64,000 bases of DNA from Sympetrum striolatum. Lineage: Eukaryota; Arthropoda; Insecta; Odonata; Libellulidae. Below are positions 1-14,385 of the stretch, piece by piece. The notes below the pieces were generated by a model that made no database searches, was not told the DNA's origin, and saw only the letters and a list, made by a program, of their open reading frames with translations. Position numbers and translations under genes: made by a program. The stretch covers positions 1,302,001-1,366,000 of the forward strand of contig OX388341.1 of NCBI GenBank assembly GCA_947579665.1, given 5' to 3'. Numbering within the stretch: position 1 is the stretch's first letter; each line of letters starts with the position of its first letter.

Positions 1-3000
1 ATTGGTTTACAGTAGAGAACAACAATAAATCATTCAGATGGTTGGGCAACGAGGAATTCCTTTTCGCGCTTCAAAGAGGTGGAAGGCGTGCGGACAAAAA
101 GCCATTAAGCTGCAGAACGAAGGGCGATTGCATCCGAAGAACGCATTAAGTACAATTGGAGAAGTCTTCGAACCTTTCCCAAAATATATCAAATTTTTTA
201 GCAAGGTTATAAATGAAATGAATAATTTGACGAATGTGCCTTCTGGTAACGAAATGTGAGACAATTAGGACCTTGTAGGGTGATGACATTGTGGGCCCCG
301 CTACGGCCTCCGTGAGGGCCTATCAGGAACCCTGAAGAATCTTGCATGATAAATACAAGTCAAGTAATCTATATGCATTTTAAGGTTAATTCATACCATC
401 TTACATTCACAGCGGTGTTTTTGTATTTTTTTCCTAATAATTCATACATGTATTGAGTACATATATTTTTCATTTTTTTATTTTTTATCAATTTTTATTT
501 ATGAATGCTTATATTTTGAAAAGTTGTTTTTTTGTACTGATGCATAGGAATATTTTTTTTTCTTTTATTAATTGTGATATATATTAACGTCGCCACCTGT
601 TCGCGCCACTAACTGCGGTGGTTTTGTACAATAATAATGAATTCAATTTCATTGAGCTTCTATCGGAATATGCAGTGATAATCTCATTGTCCCTTCTTGA
701 CCTTATGATCAACAATTGATTTTCTATCTCGTAGTCGTGGCGATAAAATGTATTATTTAAAATTTGGATGTGTTTACAATCGGTTTAAAGTCAAAATTCA
801 GTGAATCTTGAAAATATTCGCCAATTCTGGGGACGTGAAATCTCAGTCCCCGCTTCAGATTAAGCACATTTTCCACCCCAATTATGCGTACATTCAAAAT
901 TATTAACATTATGTTTGTAAGGAAATTACTTGGCGAAACATATAACTCTGCGAATAACAACGGTTGAGCATTATCGGATTTAAGCAGAGTCGCCTTTGCT
1001 TTGATTGCGTCCTTCTGGAAGAGAAGAATAAGTGGAAGAGGATGTATTTGCACACAAGGGCGTGCACCCAGGAAAAATCACTAAAAGGCGCTAATGGAGC
1101 TTCCGAAAAAACTTCAATCTTTTTTGGGGAAAACTGCGTGTTTAAGAAGGGGCAGTGATATGGAGTGTTGACCTCCGCATCTTCCGAAGTTCTTCCCTTT
1201 ATTTCTATTCAAATTCACAAAAGAAACATCAGTCGGGATATAATTTTTATTTTAATTAAGTTGCTAATCGACGCTAATCCTTTAACGAAAAGTAGTCGTA
1301 GTTAAATCCGTCCCAGCAGACGAGAAAGGTGACAAATGGCAGTGAGCTCAAACGCCCAAATCGAAAATAATCGTCGGATGACTGTAAAACTATGAAACTT
1401 TAACTTGTTTATTAGAGGACCCTTTTAAATTCCGGCTCATTTCATTTTATCGATTTCGCAGCTTTAAAAAGGGCAAAGGGTGTTTTGGCAGACGCATGAA
1501 TTTAATGGAGTGGTTCTTTCGATGGATCATTTCGCTCCAAATGAAAAACGCACGCGATATTTGAATCTCTTTCAATAATAAGCTCTGCATTGTAATTCAA
1601 TTTCACGGGGGGGATACCATTCCGCTCTTATTTTTATTCAGAAGTCTTTGGCGAGATCTTTTTCGAATTTTTGCGGTAATCAAAGAGTTAATTTAATATT
1701 GTGAAATAAGTCTAATTGATATTGCCTCATTGCCGTTAATTGAGATGCGATAAAGAACCTCCAAAGGGCTTTAACTGAAGCGATTCTTAAGGAAATATCT
1801 AAAATTTCCCTTGCAAACAACTTCTATGAATAATAACGGGAGAATGTTAAGAAGGATACGAATGAGAAAACATTATTTTTTTTTTAATTATTCGAACGCC
1901 AGTTGACCGTCAAAATGCGCCTAAGACAAGTGTTTAGAAATAACTTTATAAAAATCGGTTATCTGCCGTAAGATTGGTAGTTAATATAGCAGATAGCTTC
2001 ATATTCTGCAATGCTACCGAATAATGTGTGCTCATATAAACTCTTCCTTAAATTGATACAAAATGCAAAACAGAACAACTGAATTCTCCTCCTCACTATG
2101 TTTTCTATAAAACAATATATATTATTCGTAGATGACAAATGTACTCGAAATAACTCGTCTGGAGCAACTACATACGTAGTCACATTTGATTGACAAAATA
2201 AATTGAAATTAACTTTTGAATTTAAATTGAATGACCAAAAGTTTTCATTACTATATAATGCCTCTGTATCATTCGAGCTAACAAGAAATTTCGGTGCTTG
2301 TTAATTTAGCACGATAATTATAACAATTGTGCTAAGTTATCAATTGCAGTAGCTCCTCGCAAATCTGCGGACAAATTTCAGGAAACAATCGCTCGTGTGT
2401 GTTCGACGTCATTCCGAATTTGTTATTCTTTTTCCTGTTTTATTGGACTGGGGTTTTTGGGTAAGAAATACCAATTTTGTTTTGATTATTTCGATACTAT
2501 TTGTACATTAAATGTATACTGGCAGTTCCGAATGAGAAAGAAATCTAAAATAGAAAGCCGAATTGCCCTCTCCATATAAAATTTAACTAATGCAACCTTT
2601 CACTCCTATTATATTCGGCACGATCCTTAATGTTTTCTAATTTCTTTTGCTGACTATTTATACTATCACTTCCCATATCGAACAATCCCGCGAATAAAAT
2701 TCAGGATAATTTACTTCGGGAGATTAGGATGGTAACATTGAAAATTAATATCAAAATTCTCAAATGAATCGAGAACGTAATTTTCCCTATGTTTTGGATA
2801 TTTATCACCTTGAAAAGCAAAACTTTTTGACATCCCAAATTTGTCACGATTTTATTTAACATTCTTTAATAACAATATTTATCCCCTGACCCTACGAAGA
2901 ACCTGTTCATCCATGATCTCGCCTGTAAATTACCACACCTTTAGAGGACATACAACAAGAGATAATGGAGCAAACGCCATTTTTTAGTCGAAATGACATT

Positions 3001-5058
3001 TTTTTGCGTGAAGAGCTGGACTCCGCTTTTTCCATACCCTAAAAATGTGATGAGAAGAAATCAATCCTCGTCATGTCACTAAACAAGACATTTTTCCCAC
3101 GTTTTTAAGACCATAATGACCAAGGAATAACTTTATTTGTCCAATATATCCTATCCTTTAGCCTTATAAGTTGTTTTTCGACTCACCGGAGACAGCAGTA
3201 AGGAATCCTTCTTGCTTAAGAGCATTTTGGATTATTTTCCAGCATAAAATCATCCCCTTGCCCATTGCTATCTTTATGTTACGTTTTTCTGCTGAGATAT
3301 TGAAAATATCACTTACTACAAATTCCATAATAATTCGTGACGGATGGAAAATGGGTAGCGAGAGCGGAGTTGAACTCTTCCGAAAAGACTGAGTTCTCAG
3401 TCTGTAGTCTGAGTTCACCATTTTGTCCATCAGTGCGTGGATTGACACAAAAACAACTCCATAAAAGAAACTGTTTCCTTCCTTTTCTCCAAATGAAAGC
3501 AGCTGAAGATTCAGAAGCGCTCGAAAGGAAATCGAATCTCAAAAAAGGGAAAATTGATGAGGCTTATCTGGAGGAACTCTGTCTGATTATGAATAGGAAC
3601 TCTAGGAAACAAATGTAAGAGAAATTCCACCATAAGAAGAGAATGGCAAGAAAAATGTCGATATTAGCAGCTGCCATTAGAGAAATGTTGTTCCGTTGGG
3701 TGCAGTTCAGTGTTATGAAAGTCAGTGTTCTAGTGATGTGAGTAGAATTCCGATTCAATAATTGTAAAAGCATCCAGAAAAAGGGACAGTAAACCCTTCG
3801 CCATTCCTGAGCAATCGGAGAACAGGATAAAGGGAATGAATTATATAGTGCATAATATCTTCTGTAATTAAGTAGTTCACGTATATGTATTATTTATTTT
3901 TTCAATCTTAAATCCAATGGCATTCACTTTGATTAACATTAGATACAGTGACAAGTTTGAAATAAATATTAAATTAATATTTGAACAGTTAACACACAGA
4001 ACACTAGAACAGCTAACTCCCCACAAATATTATTTAATTCTAAACAATTATTAGACCCGAAAGGCTTAACGACGAATATCTCCATATTTCATAGACTTAA
4101 AATAATAATAATAATAAGATATTTTTATTTGGATGAAAACGAGACTATTAAGACCCACCGTCAAATATAAAATTTTGAAGAAAGAGATGAAAGATGTACA
4201 CAGAAGAAACGCGGTTTAAAAACGTGAGGTTTCACTTAGGAAAAATGCACCGCAATAGGAAAACACCCGCGAGAATAACGGTGTGAAAAACCTACGAAAC
4301 CAATGGAAATGTGAGTGAATTTTAAGCGGAAAGCAGGTTAATACAGATCTTGATACCTAACAATAGAATATTAATAAATAGAAAAAGGACATAATGAAAA
4401 TCAAATGATAGAGTCACAGTGTAGATCAGTATATAAACTAAAAAATAAAATAAATTAGAAGGCATTAAAGACCTTTTTAAAAGAAATGCAAGAAAATAAT
4501 TTCATATTATCACAAGCTCTATATAGTAATGCACGTGCATGGTGTCCATGCCTAAATCTGATATTCAGTTGCTATTTTTTTATAAACAAAAGCCGATTGA
4601 GTCACTGTCGGACATGTGTCCACTATTTTTTAAGCATAGAACGTGCCCTGAAAGATTCCAGCGAATCCGTTAGTTAATTTCCCACTAACCTGGTGTTCCC
4701 CTTGTCAGTACAACTTTTCATTTTTCGAAATTGCTTGGTATCAAGTTGGCACGGGGTACCATAATCCAATGCAATAATATTTATTAGGTAATTTAATAAG
4801 GCCAAATACAAAAAAATAGAGGGTATGTGTATTTGATTTCGTGAAAAAATATTTTCCCTTATATCTTGGGACACCCCAACCTATATTTTTATATTGTCCT
4901 ATATTTTTTTAAGAAACTATATATTTATTGTCGGAAAAGTGCCCAATGGCTTGTTTTATTTTAATTAAATTACTGAGAAAACTTCATATTTAATTACTAA
5001 TACATTTGATTTTTGGTTTTTTCAACACTTTATCAAGACAACAATAAATATATATATA
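1..5058. other. Gene-poor AT-rich DNA, nothing recognised
   Basis: No open frame here resembles a known family, and opposite-strand frames overlap one another (for example 38-259 against 34-264, and 3164-3618 in four frames), as expected by chance. There is no splice-bounded reading frame, RNA gene or inverted repeat that I can support. A short GC-rich patch near 290-320 is unexplained. Regulatory DNA cannot be excluded. Confidence 0.5.
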
Positions 5059-5117
5059 TATATTTTTCACTCAAGCGTACCACCAGTGGTACAAATACCA
5101 CCAGTTGGGAACCCCTG
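5059..5117. mobile_element. Solo hAT-like transposon terminus
   Basis: Read on the minus strand, the edge starts CAGGGGTTCCCAACTGG and runs into a palindromic stretch around accaccagtggt. That layout is characteristic of hAT-superfamily ends, which begin CAGNGG. No partner end with the same flanking octamer (ctctaaat follows it) was found nearby, so this is a solo or decayed end. The call rests on terminus resemblance only. Confidence 0.35.
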
Positions 5118-8100
5118 CTCTAAATAATATATTCAATTTTTAGCTTGTATGAAAGGTTCTAATTGAAATATAAACAAACTGTCAAGCAACACATAACTTA
5201 GTTGTATTAGTATTACAATTGAGAAAAGACCATCAAAATAAATTAATGGGTTAAGGCAGGGGTAGCCATCCTTTTATTGGTCATACATAAATTATTTAAA
5301 TTCTATTTGAGATGCTTCATGCAAACTGTAATAATATACTAAAAACTACAATAATAAACTGTAATGAAATAACTTTCTAGATATCAATGTTAGATAATAT
5401 CATATATAATAGAATGAGTTGGTAAATATAATTGAATAATTAATTTATCTTTAATTTTTCTCGAGATCCATGTGCCTTGCATGATTGTGTATCACATTGC
5501 TGTTGGTAGATGCAAGAGATAAGTTAGCCATTCATAAAGCAACCTTTTTTTTCAATTCTAACTGATAAAATTGGTGATTTTTTTCTTGTAACTAAAATTT
5601 AAGAGATGTGATAATTATCATACATTATTATAATACATATATGGGAAAAAAACATCTTGAATTTGAGTTCCGCAAATTGACAATAGTTCGGCCATCAGTG
5701 TAGAAACACTTTACACTGAGATTGGTTTCACCAATATGTGGATATGTGTGTTTGCTGAGTCTCCAACGTCTACGGACATTTTGCGTTCCGTTCGTAACGC
5801 TCCAACCTCTCAAAAACAAGTCACTTCCTTTTTATTAAACCTCTTTATTAGAATCTATCAGTGAAATGGACGTGATAAAGGAAAATATTGTAAGCAAAAA
5901 CCAATGATTGATTTGTTTACACACAGCTGACTAATGATTATCCTCAGAATGTGGAAATAAATAATTTTATGGAAAACTTTCATTGTTTGTTTACTAATTT
6001 TATAAAAATAACCATCCGAAAACACTTTGGTCCAATGAAATATCGCTTGAGAACGTCTGTCCCATTAGCGGCGAATAATTAATCATCACCGTCCGACCCA
6101 TTAATCATCCCTTTTGACCCTTCGTCTGCAGATAACCAAAATCTGCATCATTTCTAAAAACCTTTCGAATTACATTTATTTTTAAACCATTGCGGGGAAT
6201 TCTTTTCATCTACATTTTTGACTGATAACGATACGTTTGGTGACTAATAATTATACAATGCGGAGTCTAATTTGAATCTAATTTTTTGGATTTTTAATCT
6301 AAATCAACGTATTCGGATTTAAATTACGAAGGCGAAGTCGTTTTTATTTAATGCAGGGAAAAATTAACATGCGAGACAAATATTGATATGATTTTATTGA
6401 AATTTTATTTTATTTTTATCGAAAGAAGTTTTGTTATTTGTGTGTTAGGTTTTACTTAGACACTGCCCTTCTTTATCTAATTCTCTCTGAAGCGCCTGTC
6501 GGTTTATCAAAGAGGAAAATAACAAATTCGTCTTAATTTATGGGCGTATTTCAATGAAGCCATTCTTAAAGTAAACCCCATTTTTCATTATTTTTAGTAT
6601 TTTACACACACAGATCCAAACCAGGATTCAAACATGGGACCTATGCTCTAGAAGAGCAGATTGTAATTCATTCGTCAACAAACTCCACATGAAATAATAA
6701 GGAACGGAATATAGACCATAGGCCACCAGTTCGGCTGAATATCGTAATTTGATTAATTATACGGTTTCTGATTAAATTCCAGGACCTCAAAAGTGTTTCA
6801 ACTTAACATTCTTAATTATTATTGAATTCACGTCTGTGAGTGAGATGAAATGTGAAAGTGAGATGATCCAGTACATTACGAAGTTATTATTTTCATTTAA
6901 TACTCGATTGCTAAAAATGTATTAAGTAAAATTATCATCCTGTATTAATTTTAAATTGTGCTATATCGATGGAGTTACAATCAAAAATAACTAAATGCTA
7001 ATGATTCTCAAAAACACCGAATTAAAATTATCACTTTGACAACTGGCATATGGAGAAGTACTTAAGGTTAGGGATTTTTCGAGAAATATTTATTTCTAAA
7101 ATGAATATTTTAGCGTCAGAGAGAACTTGTAATTATAGTACTTACAGCATGCCCTTCCCTTGCTAAATAAAATGAACTCTTTGTTATGAATTATTAATTT
7201 CTTAAACATTCCATTTTCTATCATTTCTCGTCGAAAAAAGCGTGCTTGACATCTATGCATGTACGCATCTGAATTTAAATCGCAATGGAAAAAACCTTAT
7301 TAAAATATTCAAAATTTAATTTGATTTAGTGATCAAATTATCTTATTTTTAATTATTTCATATTTTATTAAGGTCTAGAGATTTTGTAGGCGTGATTATT
7401 TTTAATTATTACGAATAGCAGTCAAATGAAAATATTTTTATCAATTCCAATAAGAAAACAATTTTTATCTACTAAAACAATTAGACCCACTATCGAGCTC
7501 GATAAAGATTTAACATATTCACGATTGAGTGCGCAAGACAACCGTTGATTTTATCATCGTTACGAGAAATTTTATTTGCCTGTAAATGTCAGTTATACGA
7601 ACTTTAAAGGGCGACAAAAGGCTTTCAAAGAAGCTAAATTTGACGAAATTTGTAAATAAAGCCTCAATCAATATCTTGATAAAAGAGGACACGTTGCGAA
7701 AAGCCTATGTCCATGAAAAAAGAAGTAAAGCACAACGCACAGCAGCTCGAAAAAAATCGTTAATCGAGTTAAAAGGCGGCGTAGAGCATCGTCTGGAGGC
7801 AGACTTCAAAGAAACCCCAACAAGATTAAGTTTCGTCCTCAGATCATTCCAGACTTTTTCGCTTCATTTAATTTTTACTCAGACCAAGTTTTTTCGGATA
7901 AAAGATACAACATTTTGGGTCCCAAAAGCAGATTTTGGCGGTATCTTAGTGAAATATGTATTCAGAGGAGGTTAGATTAGAAGAGATCGCATTCTGGCTG
8001 AAACACCTCCGAAGTCCTGTTCTCATTGAACGAAAAGCATTTCGAACTGGAAATGAAGGAAGTCAGAGTTTCTGAGATCACTAATCTCATAGAGGACCTC

Positions 8101-8174
8101 GGAATTGTTCTACGTACACTTATTCAAAGTATCTGGATTCTCATTATTAAGTATGAAATGCAAGCAAACCTACG
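5118..8174. other. Gene-free stretch with a second hAT-like end
   Basis: At 5257-5271 the sequence reads CAGGGGTAGCCATCC, again a hAT-like start but facing away from the end at 5117. The rest is AT-rich with no supported gene. A 129-codon frame at 7586-7975 is the longest in the region. Its predicted product is basic in the first 90 residues, matches nothing I recognise, and has no flanking splice or promoter signal, so I do not call it a gene. Confidence 0.3.
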
Positions 8175-8460
8175 CACAGTGGGCTAGAATCGAAAAAAGC
8201 TGGCCAAAAATAAAAAAGTGCTTTTTTTGAGTGCGGACTTTGAAACTTCGAATAGTCGTTTTAGAATTAATTCTACATATCACTATGAAATCATTTGCGT
8301 TAGTTCCCACGCGTTACAATTCTACAGGGGGTCAAAGTTGACCAAATTTTACGAAAAATGCCGGTCCTCGATTTTTCGCAAAATTCTTCCATTGCAAGCC
8401 AATTTGAACCAAAATGAGCTAAATTATCGGGTAAAATACGATGTAGTATTATAAACCTAA
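8175..8460 (+). mobile_element. Possible Transib-like element end
   Basis: The left edge reads CACAGTGGGCTAGAATCG. CACAGTG is the heptamer shared by Transib transposon ends and RAG recombination signals, and CACAGTGGGC-type starts occur in insect Transib elements. The following 280 bp is a mixed repeat-like sequence. No inverted CACTGTG partner is present within several kb, and only a possible 5-bp target copy (ctacg) on the left can be seen, so the call is tentative. Confidence 0.25.
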
Positions 8461-11400
8461 TCTTCATGCTTCATAATACTGGGTTTGAATGATCACAGTT
8501 GAATATTTGCATTATTTATACAAAAATAGCGAACCTTTATTTTACGGCAAATTTCTACCTAAAGTGAGGAAAATAGAAGTGAATAAGCGCGGTGTACGCG
8601 GAGTTATTTATACCACAATGTTCTTTGAAGCTTTCTGAAGAAGAATCTGAAATAAAATCCTGCGACAATTTGCGACGCCGATAAATAAAGCGACTTTTCG
8701 ATGGCGATGCAAGAGCTGTAGTTTTTGGGTTACTAATTGTTAGGATTCGGGATATCCAATCTTTTAGGGAAATTCATTTTGTGATACAAAGCTATAATAG
8801 GAGGGTTATCCATAAGACAAATCGTATAACAATCTATATGAATAAGACAAGGTTGTTTCTCTAGTCTTCGGGGATTTATTGCAATATAATATTTACCGTC
8901 TACTACTTATCTAATTCTACCGCAACCAAAATATATTACATATCTTACAGTGGTTACAGCGTACTTTTTGAAATAGCAGCATTCAATTTCACAGATTACA
9001 TGACATATTTTTATTACAATATTTAAGATTTTTCATTAGGAGTATTGTATAACTTTCTTTAAAAAATATTGTATCACCCCTTGATGTTTGTCCGTATTAT
9101 TCAAAATTAAAAGAAACAATACATGTCCTCAAACAGGCGATTACATTATTCATTAGCAAGTTATGAAAGAAAGAAGGTTCCGTAACGAAGTTTTAGCAAA
9201 ATTTTCTTTAGAAGCACAAATAATGAGGATATTAGATGAAATCCTTTCCTGCGCAAATTAAGTCATCAGGGATTCACTCAAATATGTTTTCTAAAAATAT
9301 TTGTATTAACTTCTATAGTATCAACGCTCATTCACCCCATCTTTATAGACGAGTCGATAACGTTCTTACGTTTCATTGAGGTGATTAAATGAAAGCAGGA
9401 AGTTTCATCTCAAATATTGTGATGCAGAAGAGTAATCTTTAAAACGAAGCGTGGATTCGCTCTCCTAAGGAAGAAATGAGACGCAAGCACATCTGCAAGA
9501 TCATCAAAAGTGACCGTAGGAGAAAGAGAGAACGATGATGAAAGAATGAACGAGTTTTTGAGTCATTTAATTATATTTAACGATCGAATAGAATCTCGGT
9601 TTAAGGATTCAATTCTATCGTTCATCTTCCGAAACTTTTGTAATCGAAAACTGTTTGCTGCAAAAATTTAAATTAAATAAACTAATATATTTCTGGACTC
9701 CATTTCATTGTTAATTTAAGTTTTTGCATTATTAATTAGTGCTCGTGTTTCATTCCATATTAATACCCTGCTTCTGACCAATTGCACTCTCTCTCTGCAA
9801 ATTATGCGGTAAACGTCATTACCTCTCTTTCCCTCAAGAGAGGAGACCGAGACACAGGTGCATATTCATATTCTCTTTGATTTGCCGATCAGGTTAGCTC
9901 TTTACCCAATCATTTGTTTCCGACTTGCGTGTTCATTGCTCGATACGTCACCCAAGTAGCTTTTTGTTCGGAGAATTCGTTCGTGAATCGATCGTGATGA
10001 AAGGCGTTACGCACTTTATATTTAGAGCTTATGGTGGAGCCCGGTAAGCGGATAAGGCAAAGGGAGATTTAGTCAAAGTGCCACCGGAATTAATTATCTT
10101 CGCATACCATTGGCTCGAAAGAATGCAATGATGAGAATATTAGCTTGGTCTTCCGGTCACGCAGCACCTTTAGACAGCTCGTTTGTGATCTGCAAATGAT
10201 GAAGTTCCCACATCATGTGTGATAGTATTGATCTTCATCCATCGAACTCTTTGGGAGCCCTTTCTCAATTTCGCACCCATTATCTCCTTTCATTTTCTGT
10301 TGTCTTTTGATTGGCGCCTCCCTTCTTCTCTCACGACTTCTTTTAGTTTTCGATGCGTGGAAATCTCCCTTTCCTAGGGGGGAAGAATTTTAGAATCCTC
10401 ATTCTTGCAAGATCAAAGGAATCATTATTTGCTGTTTAAATTCCTCTTTTCTCTTTGACATATTTTTCAAATATGATACTAAAGGAGTTATTAATGGGAT
10501 AGAGACTTTTCAGGGTTATTCGTATTCAAATTATTTTGTTTCAAGTTTGCGATTGACCCACTATGTATGTAACTTAAGTCTTTGAAAATAAGCGTCATCA
10601 AACTCATCATAAAAACATTCTTTTTTCAGAGATTGAATATATCTATTTTCATATTTTATATGCTAATAATTATGCTATATTTACCACAGTATTATTCTGT
10701 CAAAAATTGTCAATAAATCTATCAGATAAATGATCAGACCAAGTTGTCTGTTAGCTAAGAAAAGTTTTGGAGAGGAGAACAGACCTACGGGACAAGGGGT
10801 GAGAAAGATTGTCCTCGTTTTCCTCATAAGTGAGCTTCCAACTGAGTGAGAATACAATAATGATCCAATGAATGGCAGTTTTCATAATAGCCAACAAGAG
10901 ATGACGTTTTCATTACTCGGCATCACTCGTACCTCAGTAGCTTTAGCGCGATCGCAGGCATAGACAAGACTGAGACAAAATTTAATGAAAAAATTCTCTA
11001 TCTCGTAACAAATATAAAAAATACCATTCATCAAGATATAATTGGGAGAGAGGAAATTCAAAACACGAATAGAATGTCCCATGAATTAGTGAATGTCGAA
11101 TGAATAGTGGCAGAAGAGTCTTAAAATGTTGTAAATGTAATTTTGTTAGTTGTAAATCGTACAAGAAAATCGCACCGGTGTAGTTTAATTACGGAAAAAC
11201 GCACGATCGAATTAAGCGAAATCGTTTGGGAGTTTGTGAATACGATCTGACCAAGAACTATCTAAATGCCCAAGTTGAAAGATCGAATATTCCAAAAAGG
11301 ACGTGTCCAACCCTCGAAGCCTATCCTCGTCGCATAATGGGAAAATTAATCGTGCTGGTATCGAAAGAACAGGGTCAGAGTGCACATTAAAAATGTTATG

Positions 11401-13731
11401 CCCTTTTGTTCGAAAAATATACGTTGTTTTACTATGCTCATTTGCATTTGGGTTAGTATATTGTGAATAAAGATTATATTCTATATTTTTCTACACTGTA
11501 GAAGAAGTACTAACGTTTTTTCTTAACTTTCGTTAATGTGTTGCCTAAATTAATGGGTCCTTGAACATTCTAAATGCGGCCAAAAGTTGGACACCCCTGT
11601 TCTAGAATCTGCAAAGGTCTCTTTTTGCCAAGTAATGCAAGGAAGGGTTGGTTATCACGAGCATCGCATGCTGTGGATTCTACAGCATTTCTTGGCGACA
11701 TCTGCGGTCACTGTAAATATGTGACTCAAAGAGGATATGAGTTGGAAGGGGAAAGTGGGATATTTCCACTGAAACGGGCAATTTAGACGAACGGCGGATT
11801 CGATTCCAGAGTTCGCAAAATGCGGAGATAAAGAGAATAATGGTGACTCGCGGAAAAGATAATATTTGCAGTTATATATAAAACCATACCATTAGCTTCT
11901 TAGTGGTGATTCCTCGCTCAAGGTTGGTTCTGGAAAATTTAATTCGCAAATAGCCTTACAGATGAGAGGTAGAAAGAGAGAGATAATGAGACGATCCTCC
12001 AGATTGGAGTGCATTTCAGAAAATAATCTTAGGCATTGATTAAAAATAAATCAATCCTGAATGGAAATATCAAATATACGATAATTAAGCTCTTGATTAA
12101 ACTTCCAAAGTCTTATATGTCGTAAATTGGCAATACCCTACCGCCGATTCTAAGTATACGAGTATAGTGTATGATAAAATTAAAGTGTTGATTGTACTTT
12201 TGAAACATTTACTTGAAACAAACTTTTCCCGTGGACACGAGAAAAGTGTTCTAAAGAGATATCAATGTTATTATCGACGTTAGGGGGGCATTAAATGAAA
12301 ATATAATTATAAAACATAAATTGAGACAAAATCGTATTATATTGCTTTCATTGATTTGAAGGAGCTTAGAAACTCTTGAGAAAATTTAAGCTAAATATTG
12401 AGAACAAAGATTCGTAATCTTGTACCAAAATATAGCTATTTTCCATTCGATAACTTCCAAAAGAAAGAAGCAATTTCTAATTTAACGAATTTAATGGACG
12501 ATATAATACAATTTATATTTTCTTTTCGACCGATTCGCATATTTTATTAAATTAACTGAAAGATTTATTTCCTTGTTCAAATAACTAATAATACGTATTT
12601 TTCGTCAAATGACAAATTTTAATAGCCAAAATGGGATACACAAAATAAGCTTTTACAAGCGGAGATAATCTGATATTTCAAACAAGAAACTGAAGCGCAG
12701 TTTAGCCTTTACAAATTAAACGGCACAAGATGTCAACTTCAGAAAGAAACGAGTCGAAACTGTTCCTACAAACCGTTTTAGTTTGTATTTTTCACTTTAA
12801 ATATCTCTCATTACATCAAGATGTTAGGCTATTTTAATCTCTTCGGATGAGATTCGCTTTCCCCCTACACTTGCTTTCCTATTTCCTCGACTTATTTACT
12901 CGCTCCTTAAATAAAGTATCACGTGGTTGAAACAAGGACCGAGATGCAGCTTTATCGCGTCTTCACGAGAGATTATGGTCCAAATTGATGTGGTCCCATT
13001 GAGGATCACTTTTTCTCTCCCCCGAGATTTATGGGAAGCCTCGACGATTTCGAAAGAGGAGGAATGTGAGCTTCCGATCGATCCCGCCAGGTGGTGCCCG
13101 GATGACTCGGCTGATTGCCTTCCGCTGAGAGTCTTCAATTACTATCGATACTTACTCCCCTGACCTGGAGAATCGGGAATTTAAATTTGGGACGGATTCT
13201 AAATTTATTGAAAAAAGTTGGTGACAAAAAGAGGAGGTTTAAGGACAAAGTAAATCATATCTATAATCTCTGCGAAAATATTAATACAGCGGAATTCAAT
13301 TTTTTACAACGCCTGAACATCTTGATTTCATTCGATTTTTTACGCTCCCAAGAAAATCAACTGTATTGGGGGAAAATGTAAGAAGCAGAATCAGGGTTTT
13401 TACTCGGAAAATGGGTGGTGTTTGAGATTAACTACAGGGTATTCTCAGATATTTATCGCATTTTAATGAAATTGAAATCTAGCGACCGCATCTGTCTGCA
13501 CCGTGACTGTAATGCTTAATAATGACTTAATAATAAAAGGCTATACAGGAGGAAATGGGACGTTTCGCTGGCAAAGTTTTGTCATCACCTATTCGATATA
13601 CACAATTTAGAATAAGCTTCATATCTGATTATACAGTAAAAATATGGCGATTCTTTCTGAAAGCGTCTATTCTTTAGTTTTGTGTGATGAGGGTAATCAT
13701 TAATAGTCTAAAGGCACTTACACAGGATATA
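8461..13731. other. Gene-free stretch; one hAT-like end at 11599
   Basis: No gene is supported. On the minus strand, the edge at 11599 starts CAGGGGTGTCCAACTTTTGG, a hAT-like terminus without a visible partner. At 11798-11812 there is an isolated TTCGATTCCAGAG motif that also occurs in the repeat arrays described below. The overlapping frames around 12900-13160 lie in a locally GC-richer patch containing CGCCAGGTGGTGCC, which resembles a CTCF core. This could be regulatory but is not coding as far as I can see. Confidence 0.35.
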
Positions 13732-14385
13732 TTACATAGGCCTGCGAAATCGGGGTAATTGAAAAAAAACAAGACCAAGAAAATGTGTTTGTAGTGTATT
13801 TTGAGGCACTGATTTCAAAAATAGCCTTTATTTTCTTGTATCACGTAAGGATTTTTTAAGGTTTCAATGTTTATGTTTGTAATATTATTCACTATTTAGA
13901 AATTGTAGTAAAATTAATTTTCAGCTTAATAACAATCTTAAACATTTCAGATTTGTTTATATAATACATTATCGTTTTGTTGTGATTGCTTTTTGACAAA
14001 AAAAGAAATTTTTAAATGAAAAACAGGAAAGTAAAAGTGTGTAAAATCCCCTAAAATGCAAAAAAAATGTAAAAAACCTTCAAAAACATACATATAGACT
14101 AACGCTTTTACAGACTTAGAGCTTACAGACTTTCATTCACTTTTTACTCATTTACTGCTACTTTTGCCTTTAAAACTTCTCCTAGCTGTTTGTCTTGTGT
14201 GTTTACCTACGAAATCATCTCTGGTTAACATCCAACAGTAGTCAGCAAGTATATTTTAATTCCATCTTCCTTGGTATTTGCGATCCATGTTTTTGACATA
14301 CTGATGGAACCTTTCGACTTGTTCTTTGCTCATTGCGCCTAAGTTGTAGAAAATGTATTTTTACACAATCTACATGTATGTGCTT

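Noticed and set aside
3164..3618. Cluster of four overlapping frames
   Set aside because: Frames on both strands overlap, none has homology or splice support, and lengths fit chance.
7586..7975. 129-codon basic protein
   Set aside because: Longest frame in a non-repeat stretch, but no family, splice, promoter or polyadenylation evidence; kept only as a comment.
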